DNA from: Caulobacter sp.
Lineage (GTDB): Bacteria; Pseudomonadota; Alphaproteobacteria; Caulobacterales; Caulobacteraceae
NCBI GenBank assembly: GCA_019636175.1
Contig: JAHBYC010000003.1
Coordinates: 62,001-126,000 of the forward strand
DNA length: 64,000 nucleotides
Reading direction: 5' to 3'
The position numbers were made by a program, and so were the translations under genes. This document shows positions 26,289-34,648 of the stretch, piece after piece. Below the pieces are notes generated by a model that saw only the letters and a program-made list of their open reading frames with translations, did no database searches and had not been told where the DNA came from. Positions within the stretch are counted from its first letter, which is position 1. Each line of letters opens with the position of its first letter.

Positions 26289-27725
26289 GTGACTGTTGCT
26301 GACCTGAACAACGCTCCCCCGGCGGGCGAGACGATCGCGGACGCCGCCGCCGCCCTGATGCGCCGGGGTCTCAATGTCTTCGACCGTCTCGCGGAGGGGC
26401 AGCCTGACCACGCCGCGGCCCTCGCCGACATGAAACTGGCCCTGGAAGCCGTCGCTGAAGCCTTGGAGCGCGGTCCTTTCGGGGACGCCATCCGCATAGA
26501 GCGCGGTGAAGTCCTTCAGGATCTTGCGCCCGACGGAACCGAGCGCCGAAACAGCAACGCCGAGGTCGCCCACATGCTGCTGAGAGACTCCGCCAATCTC
26601 TTCCGCAACGCCGCGGCGGGGGACCCCAGGATGCGTCCGGAACTGACCCACGTGGCCGCCCTCTTCGAGGGGATGGCCAACGACCTTGAGCTTGCACCAG
26701 GCGGTGTATTGGGTCCTGAACTTGAGCAATTGCGACCCTACCTCGGGGCCGCGCGGGACATTTCGCCGGTTCCGCTGCCGGTACCGGACATGGAGGCCAC
26801 CCGCCGTCTGTTCGACAATCCGCGGTTCGCAAAGATCGCCCACAGGGTGTTCGAGATCGCCGTCGGCCGTGACCTCTCAACGGTCGCCGAGCAGCCGCGC
26901 CTGGTCTGGGCCCGCCGCCTGGCCGCGGTGTGGGTGGAGCGTCACGGGCCGATGCCGGAACCGCTGAGCGCCGATGAGCAGTCGGCGATCGCCTTCGCCG
27001 TGCAGCATCCGCGCGGCCCCTGGGCCATGTCCCCCATCGTCGCGGGTGATTGGCGCGACGCGACGCCGGACGATGCGGCGGTGCTGCTGGGAATGATCAG
27101 CGAGATCTGCCGGGTCGGCCCGGCGAAGGTTCCTCTGGCGCTGGCCAGCTACTGCGACCGGGTGCGCACCCGCCCCCTCGCCTGCTACGGCGGCGTGCTG
27201 TTGGTCGAGGCTCAAGGCTATACGACGGGCGGACAGCCGGGCCTCATCCAGGCCATCATCCACGATGAGCGGATCATCCTGGCGGATGGCGGATCGACCG
27301 ACATTCATAACCTCAATGACCTCGTCGGCCCGCAACTCGAAACGCCCGAGGCGCGACGGGACTATTTCCTGCTGTTCCTGAACTGGGTTCGGGATTCCGG
27401 CGGCAGCCGCTTTCAGCCGATCGAAACCGCGGCGGCCCTGGCCGACCGGCTCGACGGCGACCCGGCCATCGTTGAGACCCTGAAGGACAGTCTGACGCCG
27501 GTCATGGAGATCGTCGCGGAGAATCCGCCCGAGTGGACCCTGGACGCGCGGCTCTGTGTCGACACCGGTCTGTGGGACTCGATCTTCACCCTCGCCGCGG
27601 ACGGCCAGGTGGAGATGATCGACGAACAGGTCATCGCCGAAGGCCTGCCCGTCAGGCGGGAAGTCCAGGAAGGCTGGCTGGTTCGTCTTGCCGAGCCCCC
27701 CGCTGTCGAAGGAGACCGTGAATGA
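26289..27725 (+). CDS. Unrecognised 478-residue protein coupled to VirD4-like ATPase
   Basis: I do not recognise this protein. There is no signal peptide and no membrane segment, so it is probably cytosolic. The first 120 residues are helical and charged (alpha-rich, many Ala, Glu, Arg); residues about 190-430 mix helices and strands, with landmarks LACYGGVLLVEAQGYTTGGQ (about 297-316), ILADGGSTDIHNLNDLVGPQ (about 330-350) and YFLLFLNWVRDSGGSRF. The translation starts at GTG 26289 and ends in an ATGA overlap with the VirD4-like gene, so the two products are likely made in fixed ratio and may form a complex. It could be an adaptor or substrate for that ATPase; this is inference. Confidence 0.8.
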   Translation: MTVADLNNAPPAGETIADAAAALMRRGLNVFDRLAEGQPDHAAALADMKLALEAVAEALERGPFGDAIRIERGEVLQDLAPDGTERRNSNAEVAHMLLRDSANLFRNAAAGDPRMRPELTHVAALFEGMANDLELAPGGVLGPELEQLRPYLGAARDISPVPLPVPDMEATRRLFDNPRFAKIAHRVFEIAVGRDLSTVAEQPRLVWARRLAAVWVERHGPMPEPLSADEQSAIAFAVQHPRGPWAMSPIVAGDWRDATPDDAAVLLGMISEICRVGPAKVPLALASYCDRVRTRPLACYGGVLLVEAQGYTTGGQPGLIQAIIHDERIILADGGSTDIHNLNDLVGPQLETPEARRDYFLLFLNWVRDSGGSRFQPIETAAALADRLDGDPAIVETLKDSLTPVMEIVAENPPEWTLDARLCVDTGLWDSIFTLAADGQVEMIDEQVIAEGLPVRREVQEGWLVRLAEPPAVEGDRE

Positions 27726-29221
27726 CCCTGACCCCGGTTACGGACGCTCTGGACCTGCCTGAGGACATTTCGGGCGAGGGTCTGCTGGTCGGCTGGTCGC
27801 TGGAACAGGAGCATGGCCGCAATCCGGTCGGCTTCAGCTTCGGCGGCCCGGTGCAGGTGGCCAGCGCCTATGTCGATCCGATCCTGATGGAACGCGAAGG
27901 CCACCTGATGACCATCGCGCCGACCGGCGCCGGCAAGGGCACCGCCTGCATCGTGCCCGCGCTGCTGCGCTATCCAGGTCCTGTCATCGCCATCGACCCC
28001 AAAGGCGAGAACGCGGCGATCACCGCCCGCCGCCGTCGTGAGCTTGGCCATCAGGTCGCGGTGATCGACCCGATGGGCATTACCGGGATCGACCGGGCGG
28101 CGCTCAATCCGCTGGACATTATCGACCCGGACAGCCCGACCCTGGTCGATGATGCAATGTCGTTGATCGCGGCGATGACGCCCGGCGACATGGGCGAGGA
28201 CACCAACGACGGCCGCTACTGGCAGGAGCGCGGCGCGACCTTCCTCCTGGGCGTGATGCTGCACGTCCTGAGCGACATGCCGCCGGCGAAGCGCAACCTG
28301 CTGACCGTGCGGGATCTGGTGAATCAGGCCGTCGGCGAGCTTTCGCTCTACACCTCCGCCGCCGAGCGGGGCCCGCTCGCCGGCCTGGAAGGCACCGTGC
28401 TGGCCGCACTGGAGGGATCGCGCAACGCCGAGGCGCAGAATATCGGCCGAATGCTCCGGATCGGGGCGCTCTCGACCCTGGGCGGCATCCTGTCCTTCAC
28501 CCAGAGCATCATCGACATCGTCCGCAGCGGGGCCATTGCGCCGGCCGTTCGCGAGACGACCTTCGATCTGGGCGCGGTGGTGCGGGGCGAGCCCCTATCG
28601 ATCTATGTCGTCATGCCGCCGCATATGCTGGACAGCCACGGCCGCCTTCTGCGCCTGTGGGTTCACACCCTCATCACCCTGATCTCCAGCCGTAATGCCG
28701 CGCCGGCCAATTCCACGCTGTTCATCCTCGACGAGGCCGCCCAGCTGGGAACCTTTGACGCCCTTCGCCGGGCGATCACCCTGATGCGGGGCTATGGCCT
28801 GCAGACCTGGAGCTTCTGGCAGGACCCCAGTCAGCTGCGACGGCTCTACCCCAATGACTGGCAGACGATGATCAACAACTGCCGCGGCGTTCAGTGCTTC
28901 GGCGCCAACACCATGCTCGCCGCGCGGGCGATGGCCGAGATCGTCGGTTACGAGCCGGCGGAACAGCTCCTGGCTCTGGAGGACAACGAGATGCTCCTGC
29001 AGCTCTCGGGCGACATGCCGGTGCTGGCCCGCCTGCCCAACTACCGTTCCGACCCCGCTTTCGCCGGCCTGTATGACACCAATCCCTTCCACGACGCCGC
29101 CCGACCTGTGGAGCGTCCGCCGACGAGGCCGGTGACCCGGGTGTTTTCGCGCCAGGATGCGCCCCAGACCCCCGAGGCCGCCGCCGATGTGGTGCAACGG
29201 CTGAAGCGGATCTCGCAGTAG
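27722..29221 (+). CDS. Soluble VirD4/TraG-like coupling ATPase, orphan
   Basis: A 499-residue P-loop ATPase of the type IV coupling protein family, hexameric motors that feed DNA or protein into secretion channels. Walker A APTGAGKGT (66-74), DPKGENA (92-98), and Walker B LFILDEAAQLG (333-343) with a following MRGYGLQTWSFWQDPSQL are typical of TraG/VirD4. Unlike VirD4 it has no N-terminal membrane segments; the protein begins with a soluble strand region (residues 1-60). No relaxase or VirB gene is present in the window. It is coupled by ATGA to the 478-residue gene. It may serve a function other than conjugation. Confidence 0.88.
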   Translation: MTLTPVTDALDLPEDISGEGLLVGWSLEQEHGRNPVGFSFGGPVQVASAYVDPILMEREGHLMTIAPTGAGKGTACIVPALLRYPGPVIAIDPKGENAAITARRRRELGHQVAVIDPMGITGIDRAALNPLDIIDPDSPTLVDDAMSLIAAMTPGDMGEDTNDGRYWQERGATFLLGVMLHVLSDMPPAKRNLLTVRDLVNQAVGELSLYTSAAERGPLAGLEGTVLAALEGSRNAEAQNIGRMLRIGALSTLGGILSFTQSIIDIVRSGAIAPAVRETTFDLGAVVRGEPLSIYVVMPPHMLDSHGRLLRLWVHTLITLISSRNAAPANSTLFILDEAAQLGTFDALRRAITLMRGYGLQTWSFWQDPSQLRRLYPNDWQTMINNCRGVQCFGANTMLAARAMAEIVGYEPAEQLLALEDNEMLLQLSGDMPVLARLPNYRSDPAFAGLYDTNPFHDAARPVERPPTRPVTRVFSRQDAPQTPEAAADVVQRLKRISQ

Positions 29222-29303
29222 GAATAGCGCCCCCTTTTCGAAGGACGATCCGCCGGGCTTGAGCTAAGAACCCCCGGCCTCGGCCAAAGGGAGATCACCT
29301 GTC

Positions 29304-30077
29304 GTGACCGCTATCTGGGATCTGGCCGCCATGGTCCTTGGCCCGGTGGCCGGCAGCTTCATCGGCCTGCTCAGCCTGCGGCTCCCCGCCGGACGGCCGG
29401 TCGCCGTCGGTCGCTCCGCCTGCGATCATTGCGGACGCAAGCTCGGGCCCGTGGATCTGGTTCCCGTCATCAGTTTCCTTGCCCTGCGCGGCCGTTGCCG
29501 CAGCTGCGGCGGCGCCATTCCGCGTCGATACCTGGCCATCGAGCTGGGCTGCCTGGCGATCGGCGTATGGGCGGCCTTCGCCTTTGACGGTCCGATGGCC
29601 CTGATCACCGCCCTGTTTGGCTGGCAGCTCCTGCTGATCGCCATCGTCGACGCCGAACACTTCTGGCTGCCCGACCGGCTGACCCTTCCGCTCGGCGCCA
29701 TGGGCCTGGGCTTCGCCTGGCTGCTTTCGCGGATCTACCCGGGCTTTTCTCCGCTGAATGCGCTGATCGGCGTGGCGGCAGGCTTCGCTTCCCTGGGGCT
29801 GGTGGCATGGGCCTATCGACAACTGCGCAGCCGAGAGGGGCTGGGCGGGGGCGATCCCCGGCTGTTCGCGGCGATCGGAGCCTGGGTGGGATGGATGGGC
29901 CTACCGAGCGTGCTGGTCTGGGCTGGAATCGCCGGCGCGAGTGTCATCGCCGCAACAATGGTTAACAGGAAGAAGGTCGCCGATGATCAGCGCATGCCGT
30001 TCGGCGCCTTTCTGGCGGCAGGGGCTTGGTTGACCTGGATTTTTGGTCCGCTGGGCGGGTCGCCGCTCATTCCGTAG
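29304..30077 (+). CDS. gspO: Prepilin peptidase (A24 family) for type II secretion
   Basis: A 257-residue inner-membrane aspartic protease and N-methylase that cuts pseudopilin leaders after glycine. Two CxxC pairs in the cytosolic loop (CDHCGRK and CRSCGGA, about residues 40-73), the first catalytic aspartate in VDAEHFWLPD (about 116) and the second in the GGGDPRL (GxGD) motif (about 180) are intact; about eight hydrophobic segments. The GTG at 29304 is preceded by AAAGGGA. It lies about 5 kb before the gsp pseudopilin genes, its probable substrates, and is separated from them by the lipoprotein and receptor genes. Confidence 0.93.
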   Translation: MTAIWDLAAMVLGPVAGSFIGLLSLRLPAGRPVAVGRSACDHCGRKLGPVDLVPVISFLALRGRCRSCGGAIPRRYLAIELGCLAIGVWAAFAFDGPMALITALFGWQLLLIAIVDAEHFWLPDRLTLPLGAMGLGFAWLLSRIYPGFSPLNALIGVAAGFASLGLVAWAYRQLRSREGLGGGDPRLFAAIGAWVGWMGLPSVLVWAGIAGASVIAATMVNRKKVADDQRMPFGAFLAAGAWLTWIFGPLGGSPLIP

Positions 30078-30220
30078 CCGGAAGGCTCTTCACAAAACCG
30101 CATTGAAACCGACGATGAAGCGTCACCCGACGGTCCCGATTCCGTCGCAAACCCTTGGCCCCGGCGTCACGAACCATCGCTAATTCCGCATCCCGGGCAG
30201 GCGGGGACGTCCAATCCTAA

Positions 30221-30249
30221 ATGCGAGGCTTCACGGGAGGCCTTCGCAT
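30221..30249 (+). promoter_or_regulatory. Leader hairpin upstream of the surface lipoprotein gene
   Basis: ATGCGAGGC (30221-30229) pairs with GCC-T-TCGCAT (30240-30249) with one bulged T, loop TTCACGGGAG. It lies 37 bases before the chosen ATG and could be a 5' UTR stability or regulatory element. The rest of 30078-30273 holds the gene's promoter, but no Pho box or clear sigma boxes were found. Confidence 0.4.
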
Positions 30250-30285
30250 CCCCGCGCGCAATGTGATTGCCACGTGGAGATCAGG

Positions 30286-31767
30286 ATGTCGGGCTTCAAA
30301 AAGCTTCTTACAGTGATGGCGGCGGCGAGCGTCTCGCTGATGCTGGCCAGCTGCGGCGGCGCCGATGGCGTCGCCTCCCCCGGTGAAGGCGACTTCGGCG
30401 CCGGTGGCGGCGGCGGCGCGGGCGGCGGTGGCGGTGGTGGCGGCGGTGGCGGCGGCGCGGCCGCGGATTGCCCGACCGGCTTCGCCAACGTCGGCACCAT
30501 TGACGCGGCCGTTGGTGGCACGCTTCGCATCTGCCAGCTGCCCCCTCTGATCACCGGCAACCTGGTGGTTCCGCTGCGCACCGGCACCATCTACTCCATC
30601 AGCGGCCGGGTCGACGTCGGCCAGGACCGCGGCGGCGATCCCGCCTCGCCGATCGCCGGCGCCGCCCAGGGCATCCTGACCATCGAGCCTGGCGTCCGCA
30701 TCTTCGGGTCCGCCGGCCTCGACTACGTGGTCGTCAACCGCGGCTCGCAGATCTTCGCCCAGGGCACGGCGACCTCGCCGATCGTCATGACCAGCAAGCA
30801 GAGCATCCTGGGAACGACCAACGTCGATTCCATCGGTCAGTGGGGCGGCCTGGTCATCCTCGGGCGCGCCAACATCTCCAACTGCCCGGGCGTGGTGCCC
30901 TACGGCAGCCCCAACTGTGAAGCCCAGGTGGAAGGCACCAACGCCCTCTACGGCGGCAGCAGCAACAGCGACAACAGCGGCGTGCTGCAATACTTCCGCC
31001 TGATGCACTCCGGCTTCCAGATCCTGCCGGGCAACGAACTGAACGGCATCACCCTCGCCGGCGTCGGCAGCGGCACCACCATCGACCACATCCAGGTTCA
31101 CAACAGCTCGGATGACGGCATCGAATGGTTCGGCGGCAACGTGACGCTCAAATATGTCGTGCTGACCGGCAACGACGACGACAGCCTGGACACCGACGAA
31201 GGCTTCAGCGGTTCGCTGCAGTATGTCCTCGCCGTTCAGCGCGCCAACGGCGGCGACCGGATCATCGAGGCCTCGATGAAATCCCTGGCGACCGGCAACC
31301 CGCGCTCCAGCCCGAAGATCTCGAACTTCACCTTCATCTCGCGTGACAGCTCCAGCGCGGCGATCGTTCTCAACACCGGCACCGACTACAAGCTCTACAA
31401 CGGCGTGGTGACCAAGACCGGTTCGGCCGGGGCCTGCCTCGACATCGACGATGCGGCCACCACGGCGACTTTCCGCTCGGTGTTCATGAGCTGCGCCAAG
31501 CCCTTCGAGGACGACGCCAACGTCAACGCCGCGGCTGCCTCGGCCATCTTCGGACCGGGCGCCAGCAACAACGTTTCCAACGGGACCAACTCCCTGACGG
31601 GCGGCTTCATCAACGGCGTCAACGAAAACGGGGTGGTCGTGACTGACCCGACCAGCCTCAACCCGGGCTTCTTCGGCGTCCCGAGCAAGATCGGCGCGGT
31701 GCGGGACAGCACGGACACCTGGTACTCCGGCTGGACCTGCGGCCTGGTGGGCGGCGCCTCCTGCTGA
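30286..31767 (+). CDS. Secreted surface lipoprotein with poly-Gly linker, beta-helix-like (ElpS-like candidate)
   Basis: A 493-residue protein with lipobox LASC (cysteine 23 from this start), then an acidic Gly-rich linker containing a run of about 20 Gly/Ala, then a repetitive body (GILTIEPGVRIFGSAGLDYV, QIFAQGTATSPIVMTSKQ) like the parallel beta-helix surface proteins found next to TonB-dependent receptors. The C-terminus ends GWTCGLVGGASC. ATG 30286 has GGAG six bases upstream; a GTG at 30274 is an alternative. In Caulobacter crescentus a lipoprotein, ElpS, made in phosphate starvation, is adjacent to a 12-gene T2SS; position makes this a candidate counterpart, not a proven orthologue. Confidence 0.8.
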   Translation: MSGFKKLLTVMAAASVSLMLASCGGADGVASPGEGDFGAGGGGGAGGGGGGGGGGGGAAADCPTGFANVGTIDAAVGGTLRICQLPPLITGNLVVPLRTGTIYSISGRVDVGQDRGGDPASPIAGAAQGILTIEPGVRIFGSAGLDYVVVNRGSQIFAQGTATSPIVMTSKQSILGTTNVDSIGQWGGLVILGRANISNCPGVVPYGSPNCEAQVEGTNALYGGSSNSDNSGVLQYFRLMHSGFQILPGNELNGITLAGVGSGTTIDHIQVHNSSDDGIEWFGGNVTLKYVVLTGNDDDSLDTDEGFSGSLQYVLAVQRANGGDRIIEASMKSLATGNPRSSPKISNFTFISRDSSSAAIVLNTGTDYKLYNGVVTKTGSAGACLDIDDAATTATFRSVFMSCAKPFEDDANVNAAAASAIFGPGASNNVSNGTNSLTGGFINGVNENGVVVTDPTSLNPGFFGVPSKIGAVRDSTDTWYSGWTCGLVGGASC

Positions 31768-31777
31768 CGTCGGCAAA

Positions 31778-31803
31778 GGGCGGCGGAGCGATCTCCGCCG
31801 CCC
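31778..31803 (+). terminator. Strong hairpin between lipoprotein and receptor genes
   Basis: GGGCGGCGGA (31778-31787) and TCCGCCGCCC (31794-31803) pair perfectly around GCGATC. No U-tract follows, so it may be a partial terminator or an mRNA-stabilising element that sets more lipoprotein than receptor. Confidence 0.65.
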
Positions 31804-31839
31804 AACGCCATCCCGCGGTTCCAAATCAAGGCAAATCTC

Positions 31840-34485
31840 ATGTCGAAGTTCTCCCTGACCCTCAGCGGTCTGCTGCTGGCGACCACGGCGCTCACGGCGC
31901 CCGGCCTCGCCTTCGCCCAGGAGGCCGCGCCTCCCGAGGCCGAAGTCGAGGAAATCGTCGTTCTCGGGCGCAACATCCCCGAGCCGATGCGCGAGACCAG
32001 CGAAGTCGCCACCTTCCTGCAGCCCGAAGACCTCAAGCGTCAGGGCGACGACAATGCCGCCGAGGCCCTGGTCAGACTGACCGGCCTGTCCCTGGTCAGC
32101 GGCAAGTTCGTCTACGTCCGAGGCCTGGGCGAGCGCTACAGCTCGGCCCTGCTCAACGGCTCCCCCCTGCCCTCGCCCGAGCCCCTGCAACGGGTCGTGC
32201 CCCTGGACCTGTTCCCGGCCAGCATCCTGGCCGGCACCGTCGTCCAGAAGACCTATTCGCCGAAGTATCCGGGCGAGTTCGGCGGCGGCGTGATCGATCT
32301 GCAGACCGTCGGCACCCCGGACGAGCCCTTCGTCAGCATCGGCTTCAGCACCAGCGGCAACAGCGAGACCACCTTCCAGAACGGGATCACCTACTACGGT
32401 TCCGACTATGACTGGCTGGGCTATGACGACGGCACCCGCGACCTGCCGAAACTGCTGCAGAAGATCGCGCCCGATCGCCTGCGGGTCAGCGAGGCCAACT
32501 ACACCGACTACCAGCTACAGCTGATCGGCCGGCAGTTCGTCAATGCGCCGCTGAACCTGATCCAGAAGAAGAACCAGCTCGACCCGAACTGGGGTGTGGA
32601 CACCTCGGCCGGCCGTTCATTCGACACCGACTTCGGCGTGTTCGGCGTGGTCGGCGTCTTCGGCTTCAAGAACAGCTGGCACAACCGTTCCGGCATTCAA
32701 CAGGACGGCATCGTCCAGGCCGGCGTCATCAGCGTCAATTCCGACTACGGCTTCAACTCGACCAAGAACGAGGCGGTGCTGAACGGGCTTGTGGGGCTGT
32801 CCTACGAGTCCCTCAACGGTGATCACAGCGTCAAGTGGACCAATCTCTACATCCACTCGACCCTGAAGGAGGCCCGCATCCGTCAGGGCTTCGACGCCGA
32901 CGCCCCCGGCGCCGGCCTGGTGCGCGACGACTACACCAACTGGTTCGAGCGCAGCCTGTTCAACACTCAGCTGGCGGGCTCCTCGGAGTTCGGCGCCTTC
33001 AAGGTCGACTGGCGCGGCGCCTTCGCGAAAACCTCGCGCAATTCGCCCTATGAAAAAAGCATCCGCTACCGGCTGGACGGCGGCGCCTTTGACGCCAAGA
33101 CCCACCAGTTCACCGGCGGAACCTTCTATCACAACGGCTCCTCGGAGCAGAACTACACCCGCTTTGGCGAGGTCGAGGACAAGGTCGGCAGCTTCGGCGT
33201 CGATGGCACCTACACCCTGCCGCTGTCGGGGACCCGCGACGTGATCTTCAGCGGCGGCTTCGCCTGGATGGACAACAATCGTCAGGCCATCCAGCGCGAG
33301 TTCCGCTTCCTGGCCCTGAACAACGCCATTCCGCTGGATGTTCAGGACAGCCGCGTCGACTACCTGCTGTCGGACTACAACATCGGGCCCAACCTGTTCA
33401 CCCTGCGGGAAACCACGGGCGGCGACGGGGCCTCGGCCTACAAGGCGGCGCTCGAAACCCGGGCGGGCTGGTTCCAGGTCGACGCCGAGGTGATCCCGCT
33501 GGTGCGCGTCGCCGTCGGGGTTCGCTACGAGGATGCGACCCAGAGCGTGACGCCGATCGATATCTTCAGCGGCCCGCTGCCCGCCGCCAAGCCGCTGGAA
33601 AACAGCTACTGGCTGCCGGCCGCGACGGTGACCTGGAACTTCTACGAAGACATGCAGCTGCGGTTCGGGGCTTCCAAGACCATCGCCCGTCCGCAGTTCC
33701 GTGAGCTGGCGCCCCAGACCTATCTGGATCCCGACAGCGACCGGCTCTACATCGGCAACCCCTATCTGGTGGACACCGAGATTCTCAATCTCGACGCCCG
33801 CTACGAGTGGTACTTCGATCGCGGCCAGTCCTTCACCGTCGGCGCCTTCTACAAGGACCTCGACAAGCCGGTCGAGACCATCGTCAACGAAGGCGGCTCC
33901 AACCTCCAGACCACCTTCCTGAACGCGCCGAAAGCGGTGCTCTACGGGCTCGAGATCGACACGAAGCTCTACTTCGACATGCCGATCGACGCGCAGTGGT
34001 TCTCCGACAAGCGCTGGCTGGTCGCCGCCAACTACACCTGGACCCATTCCGAGGTGAAGGTCGGCTCGGGCGACTCCGTCTACCCGCTCTCGGGCCTGGG
34101 CGCGCCCCGTCCGGCGACGGACTATGTCCAGGACGGCGACCAGCTCCAGGGCCAGTCGAAGGATCTGGCCAATCTGCAGTTCGGCTGGGAAGACGACAAC
34201 GCCAAGTCCCAGGCGACCATCCTGGTCGGCTATGTCAGCAAGCGGATCGCCGCCCGCGGCCGCACCGGCTTCCCGGACCTGGTCCAGGATCCGGGCGTGA
34301 TGCTGGACTTCACCTACCGCAAGGGTTTCGAGGTGATGGGCCGGGACGTCGAGTTCGGCTTCGAGGCTCGCAACCTGCTGGATGAGAACTTCGAGGAATA
34401 CCAGAGCCAGGGTGGCGGTCGCGTCGACACCAACACCTACGATCTCGGTCGCAGCTTCTCCTTCAGCCTGACGGCGAAGTTCTGA
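31840..34485 (+). CDS. TonB-dependent outer-membrane receptor
   Basis: An 881-residue outer-membrane beta-barrel for energy-driven uptake of scarce nutrients. Signal peptide to about residue 27 (LAFAQ), a TonB-box-like EEIVVLG (36-42), a plug domain with RQGDDNAAEALVRLTGLS and VRGLGERYSSALLNGSPLPS, FGGGVIDLQT at the plug end, then an aromatic-rich barrel ending FSFSLTAKF with the terminal phenylalanine needed for BAM insertion. The plug pattern fits receptors paired with secreted surface proteins. The preceding lipoprotein is probably its partner. The substrate is unknown. Confidence 0.93.
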   Translation: MSKFSLTLSGLLLATTALTAPGLAFAQEAAPPEAEVEEIVVLGRNIPEPMRETSEVATFLQPEDLKRQGDDNAAEALVRLTGLSLVSGKFVYVRGLGERYSSALLNGSPLPSPEPLQRVVPLDLFPASILAGTVVQKTYSPKYPGEFGGGVIDLQTVGTPDEPFVSIGFSTSGNSETTFQNGITYYGSDYDWLGYDDGTRDLPKLLQKIAPDRLRVSEANYTDYQLQLIGRQFVNAPLNLIQKKNQLDPNWGVDTSAGRSFDTDFGVFGVVGVFGFKNSWHNRSGIQQDGIVQAGVISVNSDYGFNSTKNEAVLNGLVGLSYESLNGDHSVKWTNLYIHSTLKEARIRQGFDADAPGAGLVRDDYTNWFERSLFNTQLAGSSEFGAFKVDWRGAFAKTSRNSPYEKSIRYRLDGGAFDAKTHQFTGGTFYHNGSSEQNYTRFGEVEDKVGSFGVDGTYTLPLSGTRDVIFSGGFAWMDNNRQAIQREFRFLALNNAIPLDVQDSRVDYLLSDYNIGPNLFTLRETTGGDGASAYKAALETRAGWFQVDAEVIPLVRVAVGVRYEDATQSVTPIDIFSGPLPAAKPLENSYWLPAATVTWNFYEDMQLRFGASKTIARPQFRELAPQTYLDPDSDRLYIGNPYLVDTEILNLDARYEWYFDRGQSFTVGAFYKDLDKPVETIVNEGGSNLQTTFLNAPKAVLYGLEIDTKLYFDMPIDAQWFSDKRWLVAANYTWTHSEVKVGSGDSVYPLSGLGAPRPATDYVQDGDQLQGQSKDLANLQFGWEDDNAKSQATILVGYVSKRIAARGRTGFPDLVQDPGVMLDFTYRKGFEVMGRDVEFGFEARNLLDENFEEYQSQGGGRVDTNTYDLGRSFSFSLTAKF

Positions 34486-34528
34486 CGTCATCCCCGTTCG
34501 GCCTCCCCATGGCCGGAACGCAACTGAC

Positions 34529-34560
34529 CGCTCCCCACTCGATCCGGGTGGGGAGCGTTT
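34529..34560 (+). terminator. Intrinsic terminator after the receptor gene
   Basis: CGCTCCCCAC (34529-34538) and GTGGGGAGCG (34548-34557) are exact complements around a nine-base loop, followed by TTT. It isolates the receptor from the gsp operon, and the putative Pho box starts at its 3' edge. Confidence 0.88.
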
Positions 34561-34576
34561 GTCATTGTACCGTCAT
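34559..34576 (+). promoter_or_regulatory. Putative Pho box (PhoB site) upstream of gspC
   Basis: Two 7-base direct repeats, TTGTCAT (34559-34565) and CCGTCAT (34570-34576), are spaced by four bases, matching the 11-base period of PhoB half-sites (consensus CTGTCAT). It is 73 bases before the gspC start. A further GCGTCAT occurs at 34594-34600, two bases out of phase. Confidence 0.6.
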
Positions 34577-34648
34577 TGAAACATCACTTTCCTGCGTCAT
34601 CGCGCGTCTAACCGATCCGGCGTAACCGGGCCGCATCGGGGAAATCAG

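Noticed and set aside
23202..29221. Integrated mobile element using tRNA-Ser as attachment site
   Set aside because: No integrase, transposase or second copy of the tRNA 3' end was noticed; only the position next to the tRNA hints at it.
27722..29221. Conjugation or type IV secretion locus
   Set aside because: Only a coupling-protein-like ATPase is present; no relaxase, VirB4, VirB11 or channel genes in the window.
30078..30273. Pho box before the lipoprotein gene
   Set aside because: GCGTCAC-like words occur singly but no pair at 11-base spacing was found.
30217..32190. A 657-residue antisense frame over the lipoprotein and receptor start
   Set aside because: Its translation follows the complementary codon bias and has no domain; the sense gene has signal peptide and lipobox.
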